A stretch of 64,000 nucleotides of DNA. Source: Lumbricus rubellus (taxonomy: Eukaryota; Annelida; Clitellata; Crassiclitellata; Lumbricidae). The first letter of the stretch is position 1. Every line of letters begins with the position of its first letter. The translations under genes were made by a program, and so were the position numbers. The notes under the pieces were generated by a model. That model was given only the letters and a program-made list of their open reading frames with translations, ran no database searches and was not told where the DNA came from. Shown one piece after another: positions 1-10,958 of this stretch. The stretch is taken from positions 19,849,559-19,913,558 of the forward strand of contig OX243814.1 of NCBI GenBank assembly GCA_945859605.1, in the 5' to 3' direction.

Positions 1-661
1 ATGAAAATAATTACCGACGTTAAAATGGGTATTTACCGGCCAACTATTTATACTGCATTTTGACATGCATGACATTAAAATAAGATAAATAATCCTCGTC
101 AAATAATTTTTTAAGCGTTTTCGAGGATTTTGGCTGCTCGTAAGGCTGTTCTCAAGAAGATAGTGCAGTCGGATCAAACGTTATTACAGAATTCTCTGTA
201 CCTCTCAAAAGTTTAATCGTCGTCCTATGCAAGCCAGGAATATCAGTTTTTACAGACTCAGAAATTCAGAATCATATATCAATATTAATTTTATGCTGCA
301 TATTCATTAGATCGGGGTGCACCTGAGTAAAATTCTGCACTATCCACCACAAATAATTCTACGTTCCTACAAATTCGCAGAATTAGATATCCTTTTACAA
401 TGGTAAGTAAATCAAGCATTAGATTTTGTTAAACTAAATATTAAGAGCTAGAAACCTCGTTTGCTCCATTTTCTTCTATTTAAAATTTGTAAAGTTTTAT
501 TCACAATACGTATTATTTTTCAAATCCACATGTAAACAATTCCGTCCAATAGAAAGTTGCCCAATCATTATCGTACAAAATCCGCCCAAAGTAAGCCTGT
601 CATGGGCACATAGGCTTTGAGGCATTTTATGTTCAGCTTCTTTTCTTCTTTCTCTCTTCCG
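1..661. other. AT-rich sequence, no gene seen
   Basis: I see no coding exon, RNA gene or clear repeat boundary in this stretch before the LINE relic. Confidence 0.4.
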
Positions 662-1237
662 TCAGTCATGCGACGACGATGAGGCTTTCACATGACTTCT
701 CCAGACTTGTCTATTTCTGATGAGATCCTTTGCTCTTGGTATACCGATATCCATCATCTTCAGATCCTCTCTGACATTGTCCATCCAAGTCTTTGGTTGT
801 CTTCCTCTGCTTCTCTCTCCTTCTATATGCCCGTGCAGGGCCGCGAGTGGTAGTCTTTTTCCCTCCATGCGCTCCACATGACCGAACCATCTGAGCCGTC
901 TTTTCCTGATTTTTTCCACTACCGTTTCTTCTGCGCCCAGCTCCTCTCTTGTCTTCTCGTTCCTGATTCTCTCTCTCTTGCTCCTGCCCTTGATTCTCCT
1001 CAGCCAACCCATTTCAGCCACCAGCAATCTTCTCTCGTCTTCTCTACGCAGACACCAGCACTCTGAACCATACAGCAGTACTGGTACCACTAAGGTTCCA
1101 TAGAGTTTCATCTTGGTTGTGATTGAGATGCTCTTTGTCCTCCACATTTTGCCAAGTGTACCAAATACCGCACATGCTAGGCCGATCTTTCTCTTGATGT
1201 CCTCAATGTTCAGCTGCAAGCCTACAACTCTGTGCAT
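662..1237 (-). pseudogene. LINE reverse-transcriptase C-terminal relic
   Basis: A 191-codon open frame on the minus strand reads as the end of a non-LTR retrotransposon polyprotein. Visible landmarks are LYGTLVVPVLLYGSECW, then RRLLVAEMGWLRRI, IRKRRLRWFGHVERM and RGRQPKTWMDNVREDL, the usual order after the RT thumb in RTE-like and similar endonuclease-RT elements. The endonuclease and RT catalytic core are absent, so this is a 5'-truncated copy, as is normal for LINEs. The frame has stayed open, which suggests a fairly young insertion. The exact clade cannot be fixed from this part alone. Confidence 0.85.
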
Positions 1238-1660
1238 GGACCAACAGTGTTTAATCTAGTGATCTAGTCCCTCTGCTTTCGGGGTGGGAGGGGTGAGCTG
1301 CAGTGGAAATTAAGTTCATCTTAGAGTTGAAATTCGAACAAAATGTCAAGTGACATCCGTCGAATTCGCTGTGGCATCACACAGGATATTAAAACCTGTC
1401 ACTAACAGCACTGTAAGGGCGCAGACGATATTATTATATAGGGTATAGGCCTAGGCCTATATGTCTTAAAAAGTTTGATTTGTCATTTTGTTCACACCTT
1501 TTGCCACCACGTGTTTGGTCGTGAGGGGCGCCGTCATGCAAACAAAATTAATGGGGGAACGGGCGACGAACTAGGCATATGCCCCGGGCCTATCGCTAAA
1601 TACACCGGTCACTGGTTTCTTCAGCAATTTATAATTTTGACAATCCCTATAGGCCTAGAC

Positions 1661-2012
1661 CAGTGGTTCCCAACCTTTTTTGACTTGGGGGCCACTTTTT
1701 CTAGGTTGGAGGACACGAGGGCCACGTGTACTCTGTCTTAGCTGAAGGACATTAGGGGGCCACATAGTTAAAATTTAATTAGCTATAATTAAGCATATAA
1801 ACTTGTTGCAATTGAATAAAAAAAAATAGAATGTTCTATGTTTTTATAGACGTAAAAATAAAATAATTTGTGATAGAAATTAATTCTGTGTTCTATCCTG
1901 CTCAAAATGTGAATTTTTCATATATTTTTTTTATTCTTTTAGAGACGAGGGGCCACTTTTTAAGGTCTGGCGGGCCACTTTTGGCCCGCGGGCCACGGGT
2001 TGGAAACCACTG
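1661..2012. mobile_element. hAT-type MITE
   Basis: The ends are inverted: CAGTGGTTCCCAACC on the left and GGTTGGAAACCACTG on the right, one mismatch apart. This is a common hAT terminal pattern. The flanking 8-mers GCCTAGAC (1653-1660) and GCCTAGGC (2013-2020) match at 7 of 8 positions, as expected of an hAT target-site duplication. The sister repeat near 29.78 kb lacks the insertion. There is no coding capacity, so it is non-autonomous. Confidence 0.8.
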
Positions 2013-2602
2013 GCCTAGGCCTATTATATGGGTTCAGTGACGTAGAATGCTATAGGCCGTAGATGAAATAAGCTTATGGTGCAACCTTCAGTTAAGAAAT
2101 CAAAGTTTGATGTGTGTGTAGGCTAACTGAACTCAGGATTATTGTCTTCTTAATTAAGGAAAGTACGTGCAATTACGATGGAACAGTTTTCGCTCCCCAT
2201 GGCACAATGTCAAAACAGATTTAGGCCTACGGTCCTGTTCGAATTGTTAGTCGCATCACAGGAGGTCTTTAAGCTGGGTTCAAAGTCTATTTGCCATGGC
2301 TTTGGCCTTTATTGTCTTGGTTCTCAAAGAATGACACCTACGTTCTTCGATTAATAATAAATTATTGTTCTCAGAATTTATTTCACACCTATCTGTACTC
2401 GCCTATCCTGTCCACTTAATTATATATAGGCCTGCTCGATCGGTGACCTCAACGTAGGCCTGCATCTCGACAGTGCTATTTTTTAACACCTCGCCCATTG
2501 AACATCTTCTGTAGGCCTGAGTGTAGGACATCAGCCCCCCCGCTGGGGGCCTAATTCCACCTACAGCTCTTTTGTAGCCTACCCTATAAAGTTATCACAG
2601 TT

Positions 2603-2650
2603 ATGTATAATAAAAGATCCTTTGACCGGTCTGCACTGGAAAATTTTGAG
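2603..2650 (+). other. Exon-like frame in repeat, copy 1
   Basis: An ATG opens 16 codons reading MYNKRSFDRSALENFE and runs straight into GTGAGTAAC, a good splice donor. The sister copy at 30319-30366 keeps the frame with one amino-acid change (S to P) and one synonymous change. This may be a first coding exon. No downstream exon could be joined to it and the product is unknown. Confidence 0.35.
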
Positions 2651-2895
2651 GTGAGTAACCTAGGCCTAGTACGCTACGGTAGAGAAAATCGATTTTTTTT
2701 AATACATGGAATTTTATGATGACCTTTTTAGTCATCTGCAGATTTTCGACCTCGTAGGATAATGCCTTTATCGTGGCGTGAAACCTTTACTTTTTTTATT
2801 ACTTTTCCTTCTTATAATTATAGGCCCTAACTGTCTTTAAAATTTTCTACTCCTAAGTACACGATGCCAATTTTTTAGGTGAGTACACTACACAT

Positions 2896-3330
2896 CAGAG
2901 CCGTTTTAAGGCCTAGGCACGCGAGGCACGGGCCTAGGGCCCCGCGCTATAGGGGGGCCCCGCGGTGACCCAAGAAAATAACACTACGTCAATGAAACAA
3001 GCAAGACTATACAAAAGGCGGACATGGAACTATTAGTAGCTGTCAATCTGATTCAGTCACTCAAGCTGTATGTAGATAGACTTAAAGATAATAACTGCTT
3101 CGAAGAATATGAACGTAAAGCCATGATTAAGAATGACAAATTGGAATCAACATTTCCGAACGTTGAAATTGCAATAAATTTTTCTATCGATGATGGTGAC
3201 CAACTGCACCGGAGAACGTTCTTTCTCAAAACTAAAATTAATAAAGAATGAAATTCGCAGCAGCATGTTGCAAGAGCGATTAAACTGTCTGTCTGTAATG
3301 AGCATAGAATCAGATGTACTAGAGCAGTGC
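2896..3330 (+). pseudogene. hAT transposase C-terminal relic
   Basis: A GC-rich terminus containing GGGCCTAGGGCCCCGCGC (about 2900-2965) is followed by a frame from 3024. After a frameshift near 3190-3250 it continues as TGERSFSKLKLIKNEIRSS and then ERLNCLSVMSIESDVL. The second part matches the C-terminal dimerisation region of hAT transposases of the ZMYM1-like type. The catalytic core is missing and the frame is broken, so this is dead. A second hAT-like end (CAGTGCTGTCCAACC) begins at about 3327 and appears to interrupt it. Confidence 0.7.
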
Positions 3331-3430
3331 TGTCCAACCTTTTTGGTACCGCGGGCCGCAGACGTAATAATATTAAAGCCGAGGGCCGCATCAGTAATTT
3401 CAAAAGCAATAGCTAAAATGAAACGATAAT
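3327..3430 (+). mobile_element. hAT-like terminus, truncated
   Basis: The sequence CAGTGCTGTCCAACC followed by GGTACCGCGGGCCGC resembles common hAT left ends. No matching right end was found nearby, so only a fragment is claimed. Confidence 0.4.
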
Positions 3431-3910
3431 ATTAATCATTGAACAATTCTAATGCAAAATGAATAATAATGCACAATAGCAAATAATATGTATACACACA
3501 CACACATATGCCGTATTATTCATGCCTTACAACGGTTCAGCACAAAAAAGTTTGGTTGGCTCAGCTCCACTTTTTATGGCTGAGCCGGATTTCCATCCTT
3601 CTGCCCGTCGAAAATGGCGAAGCCAGAGTCTTCTGTCTAAAGAGCAGTCATAGTTGTCGGTCGAGAAAGATCACAAGGTAATCACCTTTCGTCGACCCTG
3701 GGGTCCCTTAAGCCTATCGATTGTTTCCTTCCAGCCCTCAGGACTAGAACTGGACTATCTCTCGAAAGGAACCCACTTACAGACATGGTTGAACCGTGCA
3801 AGGAATGACTAGAAATGATCGGCTTGTCGTTTGCGAAATACACGGCCGGAGAGCTGAGGTAGCCGTAGGAAGGGTTCGAAGAAATGGCTGGCACACCGTC
3901 CTGGCCTCCA

Positions 3911-4888
3911 TCAACGGCGCTCTGGAAAAGCATCGAGGACATCGAAGAATGTGTGTCCGCGTTTGGCAACCGTTTGAGGTAATCGAGAGCCGGAGCGGGA
4001 GAGATTTCGATTGCTACTACCCACCGGTTTCGATCCGCCCTGCCCCACGAGCTTCAGCATGTCGTCAAGCACACGGATTCGTTCCTCGATCGAAGGTAGC
4101 GACGGCGTTGGTGACAGATCGGATACGCCAGAGTCGGAGGCGTTCTGCTTTGACGACGACGACACGACTTTGGATTCGTCCGACTCGAGCAAGTCCTTGT
4201 CGGTGACTACGACTTTTGCTGCGTCGGCCGCGGATTCTGCGGCGCATGACTCCAGATTCGCTGCAACATTACCCATAACATCCAAGTCACCGTTAACAGC
4301 GTCGCTCACGATCGGTTCCTTCTTCGCCTCGTCTTCCGGCAGCTGCACGTCGCTGCCGCTAATCGCCTCCATCTGCGGCTTCAGGAGGTTCAACAGAAGC
4401 TGCTTCTGCTTCTCCAGCGTCTGAACGTCGTCGCTGCCGTGCGAGTTCCGACCGCCCTGCGAGTCCTGATCGGAGTTGTTGACCGGGGTTTTGCTGCCGG
4501 GTGTCGTGGACCCGCTCGACACCTGGGCCACGGCTACAGAACTGCTAAAGCGTCTCACCAAAGATAAATCCATTGAACCACCGCCAGAAGCTCCTTCGTC
4601 GTACTTCGGAAAGAACTGGTGCTTGGGGACGGAGTCGGCGGTGCCAAATTCGGCTCCAAACTCGCCCCTCGCAGAGCCCGAACTCGGAGGATAGCCGCCC
4701 AGGTTTCGTGCGATCTCCAGCTCGAGCTTTCTCTGCCGCTCAACATTGCTCGGAAGCTCAATGGAACGCCGCCTCGCACCCGGTTCGTCGACAATCCTTT
4801 CTGGTCGGAGTAGCGGCTGTTCAAGCCCACGCAAGCTGTCGAATGGTAAATCTAGGAGGCATGGTATGCCAGGTATGCCAGAGTTTTC
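3911..4888 (-). CDS. RRM gene: last coding exon
   Basis: The acceptor TTTGCTTGCAG ends at 4889 and the exon opens in phase 0 with ENSGIPGIPCLLDLPFDS. It codes about 325 residues: a basic-acidic stretch (SNVERQRKLELEIARNLGG), Ser/Gly/Thr-rich disorder, a Leu-rich KQKQLLLNLLKPQM segment, and SIEERIRVLDDMLKLVG near the end. It stops with TGA at 3911-3913. The G/C-rich codon use contrasts with the AT-rich introns. Confidence 0.8.
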   Translation of the reverse strand, partial: ENSGIPGIPCLLDLPFDSLRGLEQPLLRPERIVDEPGARRRSIELPSNVERQRKLELEIARNLGGYPPSSGSARGEFGAEFGTADSVPKHQFFPKYDEGASGGGSMDLSLVRRFSSSVAVAQVSSGSTTPGSKTPVNNSDQDSQGGRNSHGSDDVQTLEKQKQLLLNLLKPQMEAISGSDVQLPEDEAKKEPIVSDAVNGDLDVMGNVAANLESCAAESAADAAKVVVTDKDLLESDESKVVSSSSKQNASDSGVSDLSPTPSLPSIEERIRVLDDMLKLVGQGGSKPVGSSNRNLSRSGSRLPQTVAKRGHTFFDVLDAFPERR

Positions 4889-7800
4889 CTGCAAGCAAAA
4901 TAAAAAGTGTTTGCACGTGAACGTGATATAGCACTCTCTTAGACATTTTTAGTGCAGCATTTACAGCACTTACCTGGGCACATTTTACAGCACAATTACA
5001 TGACATGCTGACATACTTGCTGCAGCACTGCTTAAAGCACATTCTTTTAACATTTCAATGACAATCGTTCCAGAAATTTCATTAATGTTCTTCGTAGCTC
5101 TACCTAAATTTGAACAGTCATATTTCAATCTGAAAAAATAGTTAAAATTCACAACCAATGAACTTATCAAAGCTTGTACACAAAACCTCATCTACAAAGC
5201 ACCATGTTCTGGTAATGCAGACCATGTGCACTGTATTGTGCAGAATCATCGCAACTTATAACCAGACTCATTATTATGCAACAAGGTCATCTGGTCATTT
5301 TCTTTGATCGAGAGATATGTGACCCGCTATATGAAAAGGTACCATAAGTCGGCGTACAGTTTCACGAGAAATCGCGCATAAAGACGTGGGGGGAATTTTT
5401 TTAAATTTATATTATCAAATTTGAAATCTTGGTATTTTTAGCAGCAGGTGAAAAGGACGTTTTAAGTTAATAACACTGATAATTACATAATAGACAACAC
5501 TGAGAATTTGTTATGAACCTCTTGTAGGATAAATCGCTCAGAAGCGCTCCCAGTGTGCAAGACCCCACGATACTCATCGATGGAAATAAGTGGCAACTTT
5601 TTCATGAACATCATTATAAGTCGGTCATTTATCATCCAATTTTGATCTGGTTTTCAGCAAAATGTTCAGCTCACTTAGCTGGTTTGTGAAGGCATAATAA
5701 CTCCAAACCCGACTTATGGTACCGTTTCATATAGCGGGACACATATATATTTTTGTAAAGACATCTTTTAATCTGACAAACACTGTCAAGCAAACATTTG
5801 TGGTTGAGTAACATGAGTTATACTCTCTCCACAATGAGATGCTTTACATGATAACATAGCAGCAGAGAGTTAAAGCATTGCATCATTTCACTTTTGTCTA
5901 GTTTTGAATTCTTCTTCAAGGTGTTCCTCAGCAAGGGTTAAGCAAGCGACTTCACATTTGAGAATCTAACAATGCATTTCCGAGCCAAAGACATCACATT
6001 GTTGTCATGTTACAATTCTTTTCAATAACTTTATATTACTCAGTGTTGTCGCATTTTTCATTTGAAACATTTGACAACATACGAATTGCCAAAAATTCCT
6101 AGTTAGCCACTGACCCTGTTGCCTCGAGGGTGACAATGACAAACCATCGGTGTCTTTTCCTTCCTACAAAAATCAGATTCAGTAAAATACCAAGCATTTC
6201 ATTAGCAATGTCAATGAAGGTGCTACGTAATCTTTCACAGGAGCAACAAAATAATAGTAAGTAAGAAAACCAGATACACTCATCATACTCTGTGTCCAAT
6301 AAACTACATTCATTATTTGTAGCATATGCCACATGCTCGTCTGTTCTTGAGATCATATTATTGTAATGTATCTGGTTATAATATTTGCAAAGCAACTCTA
6401 ACAATGAAAACAAATTCAGAGTCGCCTCTGCACGGAAGCCTGTTGAAACATAGATCTGCGAAATGGAAGGTTGAGTGAAGCTTTAGAAGAGTAGCGGGAA
6501 GCGATCCCACGTTCACGCGCACTTTGTGACAGAGTATTAACCCTCACCATAAACCCTTCCCAAAATTGCCATGTAATGTACCGTGACATAGCGCCTCTAG
6601 ACCCTTAACATCCCTTTGAAAAGTGATGTAGTCTACATATGCTAGCATTGTGTTTGATAAACACTTAAAGATGACATGCCATGTATGCATCAATACATCT
6701 CCTTTAATACCTCTTCACACATTATGCTCGCAACACATTCACAGTACTTAGCTTTCAAGCCACAACTTCGAGAATTTTTAAACTGACACGTTTCGTCAAT
6801 TTTTAAAAATTCTTAAATGTAAATGTCTAGACACCTATTCTGAGTCACAAAAGGTCAACTTAGGCATTTCCCAATGCAGAGATCAGATGAATTTGAGACA
6901 TCCAAGGTCATGATACATAACATACTTAAGCTCTTTTTGCTCGCACTGCCACCATGAAGAATCACGTCTTCTCTGTGGTTGGCCCAGTGGTTTGGAATGG
7001 CATTCCTTTTGGGCTATGTCTACATCCTGGGACTCTACCAGGATATTTCCTTACTAAACTTAGACTGTTCTTTTTTGCGTGCTGGAGTCGGGAGCGCCTC
7101 TGAGTAGTTTAGTTTTGTCTTGAAGGGGCGCTATATAAATTTCCGAATGAATAATTGAAAGAACAATTACAATAATGGAAAATCTATTGGAGTACTCACT
7201 GAATTGCGTGGCTGCACCGGAGACGTCGTCCGCCGACCGTCACGGAGCCCGCAAGAGCACGGTCAACGGACTCCTGGTGCACAAACTTTATAAATCTAAA
7301 AACAACCAAAAGCAGAACACTCAAGTCACATCGTATTATATGAAGAATGCAGAAAACTTTACTGATTGGGTGAGATCCTTAAGCTTTGAAACAGACATTA
7401 CCACAGTAACATAAAACCCACGAACTTAATTTTCTTACTGTTGCGATTCATTCAATCGAGAATGCCATATTCTGTCTGATGGCTGTGTGTGCATGAGTAA
7501 CCATAAAGTGTAATAGTATAGACTCGGTTCCTTTTCGACTTGCTCAAAGTCGAGAACACCCCTGAAACAAAATCCTGGCTACGGAGCTGGACAGCATGTC
7601 TTGTAGAAAGCCACTTGAGAATATTTAATGTAGAAAAGGCAAGATTAAAGTTCAATCTTCAGTCTATATTCTAGCAATTATTGTTGGCATGCATATAATA
7701 ATATCAGTGTTAGGCCAACAAAACCTTGGAAATCTTCTACGTACCTGCAGTCCCTTTTAGCCTGGATTGCAACACTTTAAAACTTGTTTTTGCAAAGACT

Positions 7801-10800
7801 GGGCTTGGAATGCCTAGAGTTAATATCTCTAATAAGACCACCATGTAAATGCTGTGAATAAGTGAATTAATTAATTATAATCCAAAGGTGGAAAGTCCGA
7901 TCATAATGACTAGATCAATTCAACGAACAGCAGTCAACACAATTCTTAGTTCATATTTTATGTCTGATATACCAGTGACTTCATCATACTTACGCATATT
8001 TCATGCCTAGCTGTTGGCCATCTTTAATGGTGACGTCAACGATGGTGCCAAAAGGGCGGAAGGCCGAGATCAGAGCAGCCTGAAAAACATCATTGAATTC
8101 ATTAAAAATAAACCAGACTTATTTCAACAGAAAGCCTAAACATACGAAACATGACTTAATACCAGAAAGATGGTTAACTGGCATATTAGCAATTTAACAA
8201 TTAGCTGCATTGGTTTCGTTTAGGTCATCAAAGGGTTAACTCTTCAAACTGCACTGCCCAATAGATGTTAACTTGCAAGCATAGGCGCAATCACGTCCTA
8301 AAAGTTGGAGGGGACCATAATGAATCACGTCCTAAAAGTTGGGAGGGACCATAATAATAAAGTTAGGGGACCACTCAAAAGTTGGGGGGGACGCGTCCCG
8401 TGGGTCCCATAGTGTGGTTGCGCCTATGCTTGCAAGGTTTTAATAGATCATGAAAGTTGAATGTGAGTTAGCTTGACACTACCTGACATTTTATGTCTTG
8501 GGTTAATACATTGTGAAAATGGCTCTCTCGCAACCATTGAAATAGATTAGATTACCCGAACCAGCATATGCTTTATGTGTTAACTGCATACATAGGAATA
8601 CTTCTACATCTGAAGTGACTACCGTACTGTGTGTGTGTGGGTGTGTGCGAATGCGCGCATGTGTGTCTGTGCATATTCAGAGCACATAAAGGGTTTGCAT
8701 TCTACACTTTACTGCTACTTTTATATATGTACCGTTTAACACTATATTTCGATGCACCATTGTGCTAATGAAGCAATAAAGGCTATACTTCTCTTCTTTA
8801 AGACACTTAGCATATCTAAGGAATGTAATCATAGTGATCAGATGCTACTTACCTCAGTTGTCAGTGGCGAAAAATTCGCCACAAACAGAGTCTTCCCTTG
8901 AACTACAATCGCAAACAATAAATTTATAGAGAACTACTCTAAAGGTAAGGCCTAAAAAAATGTTGTGTTTCCAGTAACCCGACCGACCCTCTTTTATTGC
9001 CGCGACCCAAATAATTTTGTAACAAAAGTTTATTTTAAAAAAAGTTAAATTTTTTAAAATTATTTTTTTAACATTTGTCTTGACATAACAGAAAAGACGT
9101 CAACAAAATGAAATTAATAGGACTGTTTTCTAGAGCAGTTTTAGGTGCAGACAGTCGGGAAATAGGCAGTTTATACTTGCTTAGAACACGTACTTTGTTG
9201 CAGCGTGTACCTTTGTGCAAAAAAGACTAGTGGGGTATACTTTTTCGCATAGTCACTGTATAAAAATATTTTACCAAAATAAAAAAAATTTTCGACCTAC
9301 CTACCCAATTTTTTTTAGCTCTGTTACCGGAAACACAACATTTTTTTAGGCCTAAGCACAACACAAAGGCATCAGCATATTTACCAATAATGGCAATGAC
9401 GTAAACCTCTCTTCATTAAATATATGTTTTTTATGATCACCCCAAATTTCTTGACGGAAGTAAAATGTTCTGAGGGTGTGCTACCTGACACTCAGACGTG
9501 GGCTATTGTGCTTCCATATCTGAAACACCCTGGCCTGGTCTTAATTCTGCCTTCATGTCTAATTTCCAACCTCTATCCAATTAATTATTCTACCTGCCAA
9601 ACAGTTGCATCCAGGTCCTACTGTGAATCTAACTCCCTTTTATGATTTATCCCAGTCAGTCTGGATTCTGTAGATTTCGTTCCACAGAGACATTCACTAC
9701 ATGCCTACACACTGATAGAAGGTTCGAGGTTCGAATCCACCTCGCCGCGTAAGGACCTTGGGCAAGTCCTTCACTCACAATTGCTCAGCGCTTCGGCGTG
9801 AAACTCCGATGCAGTGTCCGCTCTGCATTCGGGAGGGCCTATGAGTAGCGAAAGCTTGAAGGGGTGCTATAACAAGTGCACATTCAAACAAGCAAAAAAA
9901 CAAACACTGGCGCCGACACCGGTGCTTGTGGCCGTCTTACCCGCAGGACTGGTCGCCAGGAAGACCTTCTGCGCCCCCCCCACACGTCTCCATCTTTATA
10001 CGGTCCCCGTCGAGGTGCGACACGGGCGACGGCTTCACCGTGATGATCGGCTTCGAATCCTTTGACGACGATGGAATCGGAACTGACGTTACGTGAATCG
10101 CCTTCGTGATGCTCTCCATCAATCTCGGCTTCTCTTTCTCCTTCGGCTTCTCCACAACCGCGACGGCAGACGGTACCTCACTCGGCTCGTTGACCACCAC
10201 CTTGCAGCTAACCGGTTTGTCCACTTTCGGTTCTTCCGGCAAGACGACCGGCTCCACTTTTGTCTGTTCTGCCTCGGGAACAACTACGCTCTCGCTTTCC
10301 TGCGTCTCCATCTTTGTCGAATCCCCGACGTCTCTCGCCTCTAAACCAGGTTCCGCTTCCAGCTGATCTTGACCAAGAGTTCCGTCCAGATCATGACTGA
10401 AGTCGGCCTCCGAGGTCAGTGGATCGACGGAAACAGGTTCGACGCTGTTCAGGAAGTCGACCTCAGCCGCAACCTCAGCCGGAACCTCGGCCGGCAACTC
10501 CGGAAACTGCATCGCCTCCACGCTCGTCATTTCGACCCCACCAACCATCTGGTCGTTGAGGACGTTCTGCAGGATGGACTTCTGTCCTCCGTCCATTCCC
10601 GATTGGTTGAGGACAAACTGCGGTTGAGCGGAGGTTGCCATGTCGTCGCCGCTCACGAGCACGTACTGTACGCCACCGTCAGTCGTCGTCATGTAGTGTT
10701 CCCCGTCCGTTCCCTGGAGCACGTTCTCTCCGTCCGCTCCCTGGATCATCATGTACTGGCCCTCAGCCGACTGCTCGTCGCCGTACATGTGCGTGACCAT

Positions 10801-10929
10801 CGGTTCCTGGCCCTTACCCTCGGCGGTCGTGTAATACGTGTTGCCGCTGACGTACAACACCTGCGGCCGTTGTTGTTGTTGTTGGTCAACAGATTCGGTT
10901 GGATTCAGCTGATGATCACCTTCCTCCAT
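3911..10929 (-). CDS. Spliced gene for a single-RRM RNA-binding protein
   Basis: Eight exons were joined by eye: 10929-9941, 9410-9385, 8902-8853, 8079-7994, 7561-7540, 7273-7200, 6163-6115 and 4888-3911. All boundaries are AG/GT, phases agree at every junction, and the total is 2274 nt (757 residues plus stop). Exon 1 codes a disordered, Gln- and acid-rich N-terminus of about 330 residues. Exons 3-6 code one RRM with RNP2-like LFVANF and RNP1-like KYAGVLDF. The last exon is Ser-rich with a short helical stretch EERIRVLDDMLKLV. An acceptor at 10959-10960 shows a 5' UTR exon lies upstream. The RRM resembles those of NELF-E and Spen-type proteins in general layout, but I cannot assign an orthologue. 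The two smallest exons (9385-9410, 7540-7561) are the weakest parts of the model. Confidence 0.75.
5319..5742. mobile_element. Intronic inverted-repeat element, 424 bp
   Basis: The left end GTGACCCGCTATATGAAA continues to GGTACCATAAGTCGG. The right end is the inverted counterpart, giving about 34 bp of terminal inverted repeat with few mismatches. It is flanked by ATAT on both sides, a possible 4-bp target duplication. It is non-coding and lies in the last intron of the RRM gene. Confidence 0.7.
6115..6163 (-). CDS. RRM gene: 49-nt linker exon
   Basis: This exon lies between acceptor TTTTTGTAG and donor AGG|GTCAGT. It codes QKEKTPMVCHCHPRGNR across the junction. It is the only candidate I found that converts phase 2 of the preceding exon into phase 0 of the last exon without a stop. 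Confidence 0.6.
6960..7160 (+). pseudogene. CR1/L2-like LINE 3' end
   Basis: The frame reads VFSVVGPVVWNGIPF, the conserved near-C-terminal motif of CR1/L2-type polyproteins. It is followed by the shared tail GGGAGCGCCTCTGAGTAG and a GGGGCGCTATATAAAT segment with AATGAATAA. It lies antisense in the RRM gene intron. Confidence 0.7.
7200..7561 (-). CDS. RRM gene: exons for the C-terminal half of the RRM
   Basis: Exon 7561-7540 (22 nt, after TTTTGTTTCAG) completes RNP1 as KYAGVLDFEQ. Its donor is a poor GTCGAA. Exon 7273-7200 codes ESVDRALAGSVTVGGRRL and RCSHAI, the second helix and last strand, and ends at GTGAGT. Phase agrees on both sides. Confidence 0.65.
7994..8902 (-). CDS. RRM gene: exons for the N-terminal half of the RRM
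   Basis: Exon 8902-8853 codes QGKTLFVANFSPLTTE and ends at a strong GTAAGT donor. Exon 8079-7994 codes AALISAFRPFGTIVDV, then TIKDGQQLGMKY, and ends at GC|GTAAGT. Together they give beta1 (RNP2), helix 1, beta2 and the start of beta3 of an RRM. The intron between them (8080-8852) holds a complete 149-bp hAT-type MITE. Confidence 0.8.
8280..8428. mobile_element. hAT-type MITE, 149 bp
   Basis: The ends CATAGGCGCAATCAC and GTGGTTGCGCCTATG are inverted. A perfect 8-bp target duplication CTTGCAAG flanks the element (8272-8279, 8429-8436). The interior holds repeats of ACGTCCTAAAAGTTGG. It sits in an intron between two RRM exons. Confidence 0.85.
8949..9352. mobile_element. PIF/Harbinger-like MITE, 404 bp
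   Basis: The ends start GGCCTAAAAAAATG and continue TTGTGTTTCC, inverted at the other side for about 30 bp with one or two mismatches. TAA flanks both ends, fitting the TWA target of Harbinger elements. It is non-coding and intronic in the RRM gene. Confidence 0.75.
9385..9410 (-). CDS. RRM gene: candidate 26-nt micro-exon
   Basis: This is placed because exon 1 ends in phase 2 while the RRM exon at 8902 needs phase 1. The 26 nt lie between ATGAAG and GTAAATAT, restore the frame and add about nine residues (EVYVIAII and a split codon). The acceptor has a weak pyrimidine tract, so another small exon or alternative splice site is possible. Confidence 0.4.
9720..9890 (+). mobile_element. tRNA-derived SINE, 5'-truncated
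   Basis: A B-box GGTTCGAATCC leads into CTTGGGCAAGTCCTTCACTC. The tail GGGCCTATGAGTAG plus TTGAAGGGGTGCTATA matches the SINE at 47690 and the LINE tails. The head with the A-box is missing. Confidence 0.75.
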
Positions 10930-10958
10930 GTCGTCGTCTTACGGTTCTTGCGTGGAAT
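9941..10958 (-). CDS. RRM gene: first coding exon (disordered N-terminus)
   Basis: The exon starts after acceptor TTTCTGTAG (ending at 10959). The ATG is at 10929-10927, and the exon ends at donor GG|GTAAGA. It codes a Gln tract (QQQQQRPQ), a Tyr/Gly/Asp-rich stretch with repeated phrases such as GADGENVLQGTDGEHYMTT, then an acidic region rich in E and V. A KEKEKPR segment and IKME and KVEP sites follow, of the kind used for SUMO attachment. No folded domain is visible. It ends in phase 2, which requires a short exon before the RRM exon at 8902. Confidence 0.8.

Larger units (their letters stand above)
1302..2895 (+). repeat. Dispersed repeat, copy 1 (pair with 29449-30628)
   Basis: The segment from AGTGGAAATTAAGTTC to GAGTACACTACACAT recurs at 29449-30628 with scattered substitutions and indels, in the same orientation. 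Copy 1 also carries a 352-bp hAT-type insertion that copy 2 lacks. Both copies hold a short exon-like frame (2603-2650 here) ending at a splice-donor-like GTGAGT. It may be the 5' part of a duplicated gene or of a larger mobile element. Confidence 0.8.

Noticed and set aside
4011..4424. Plus-strand Ser/Thr-rich frame of 137 codons
   Set aside because: Antisense of the last exon of the RRM gene, which has supporting splice sites and phase.
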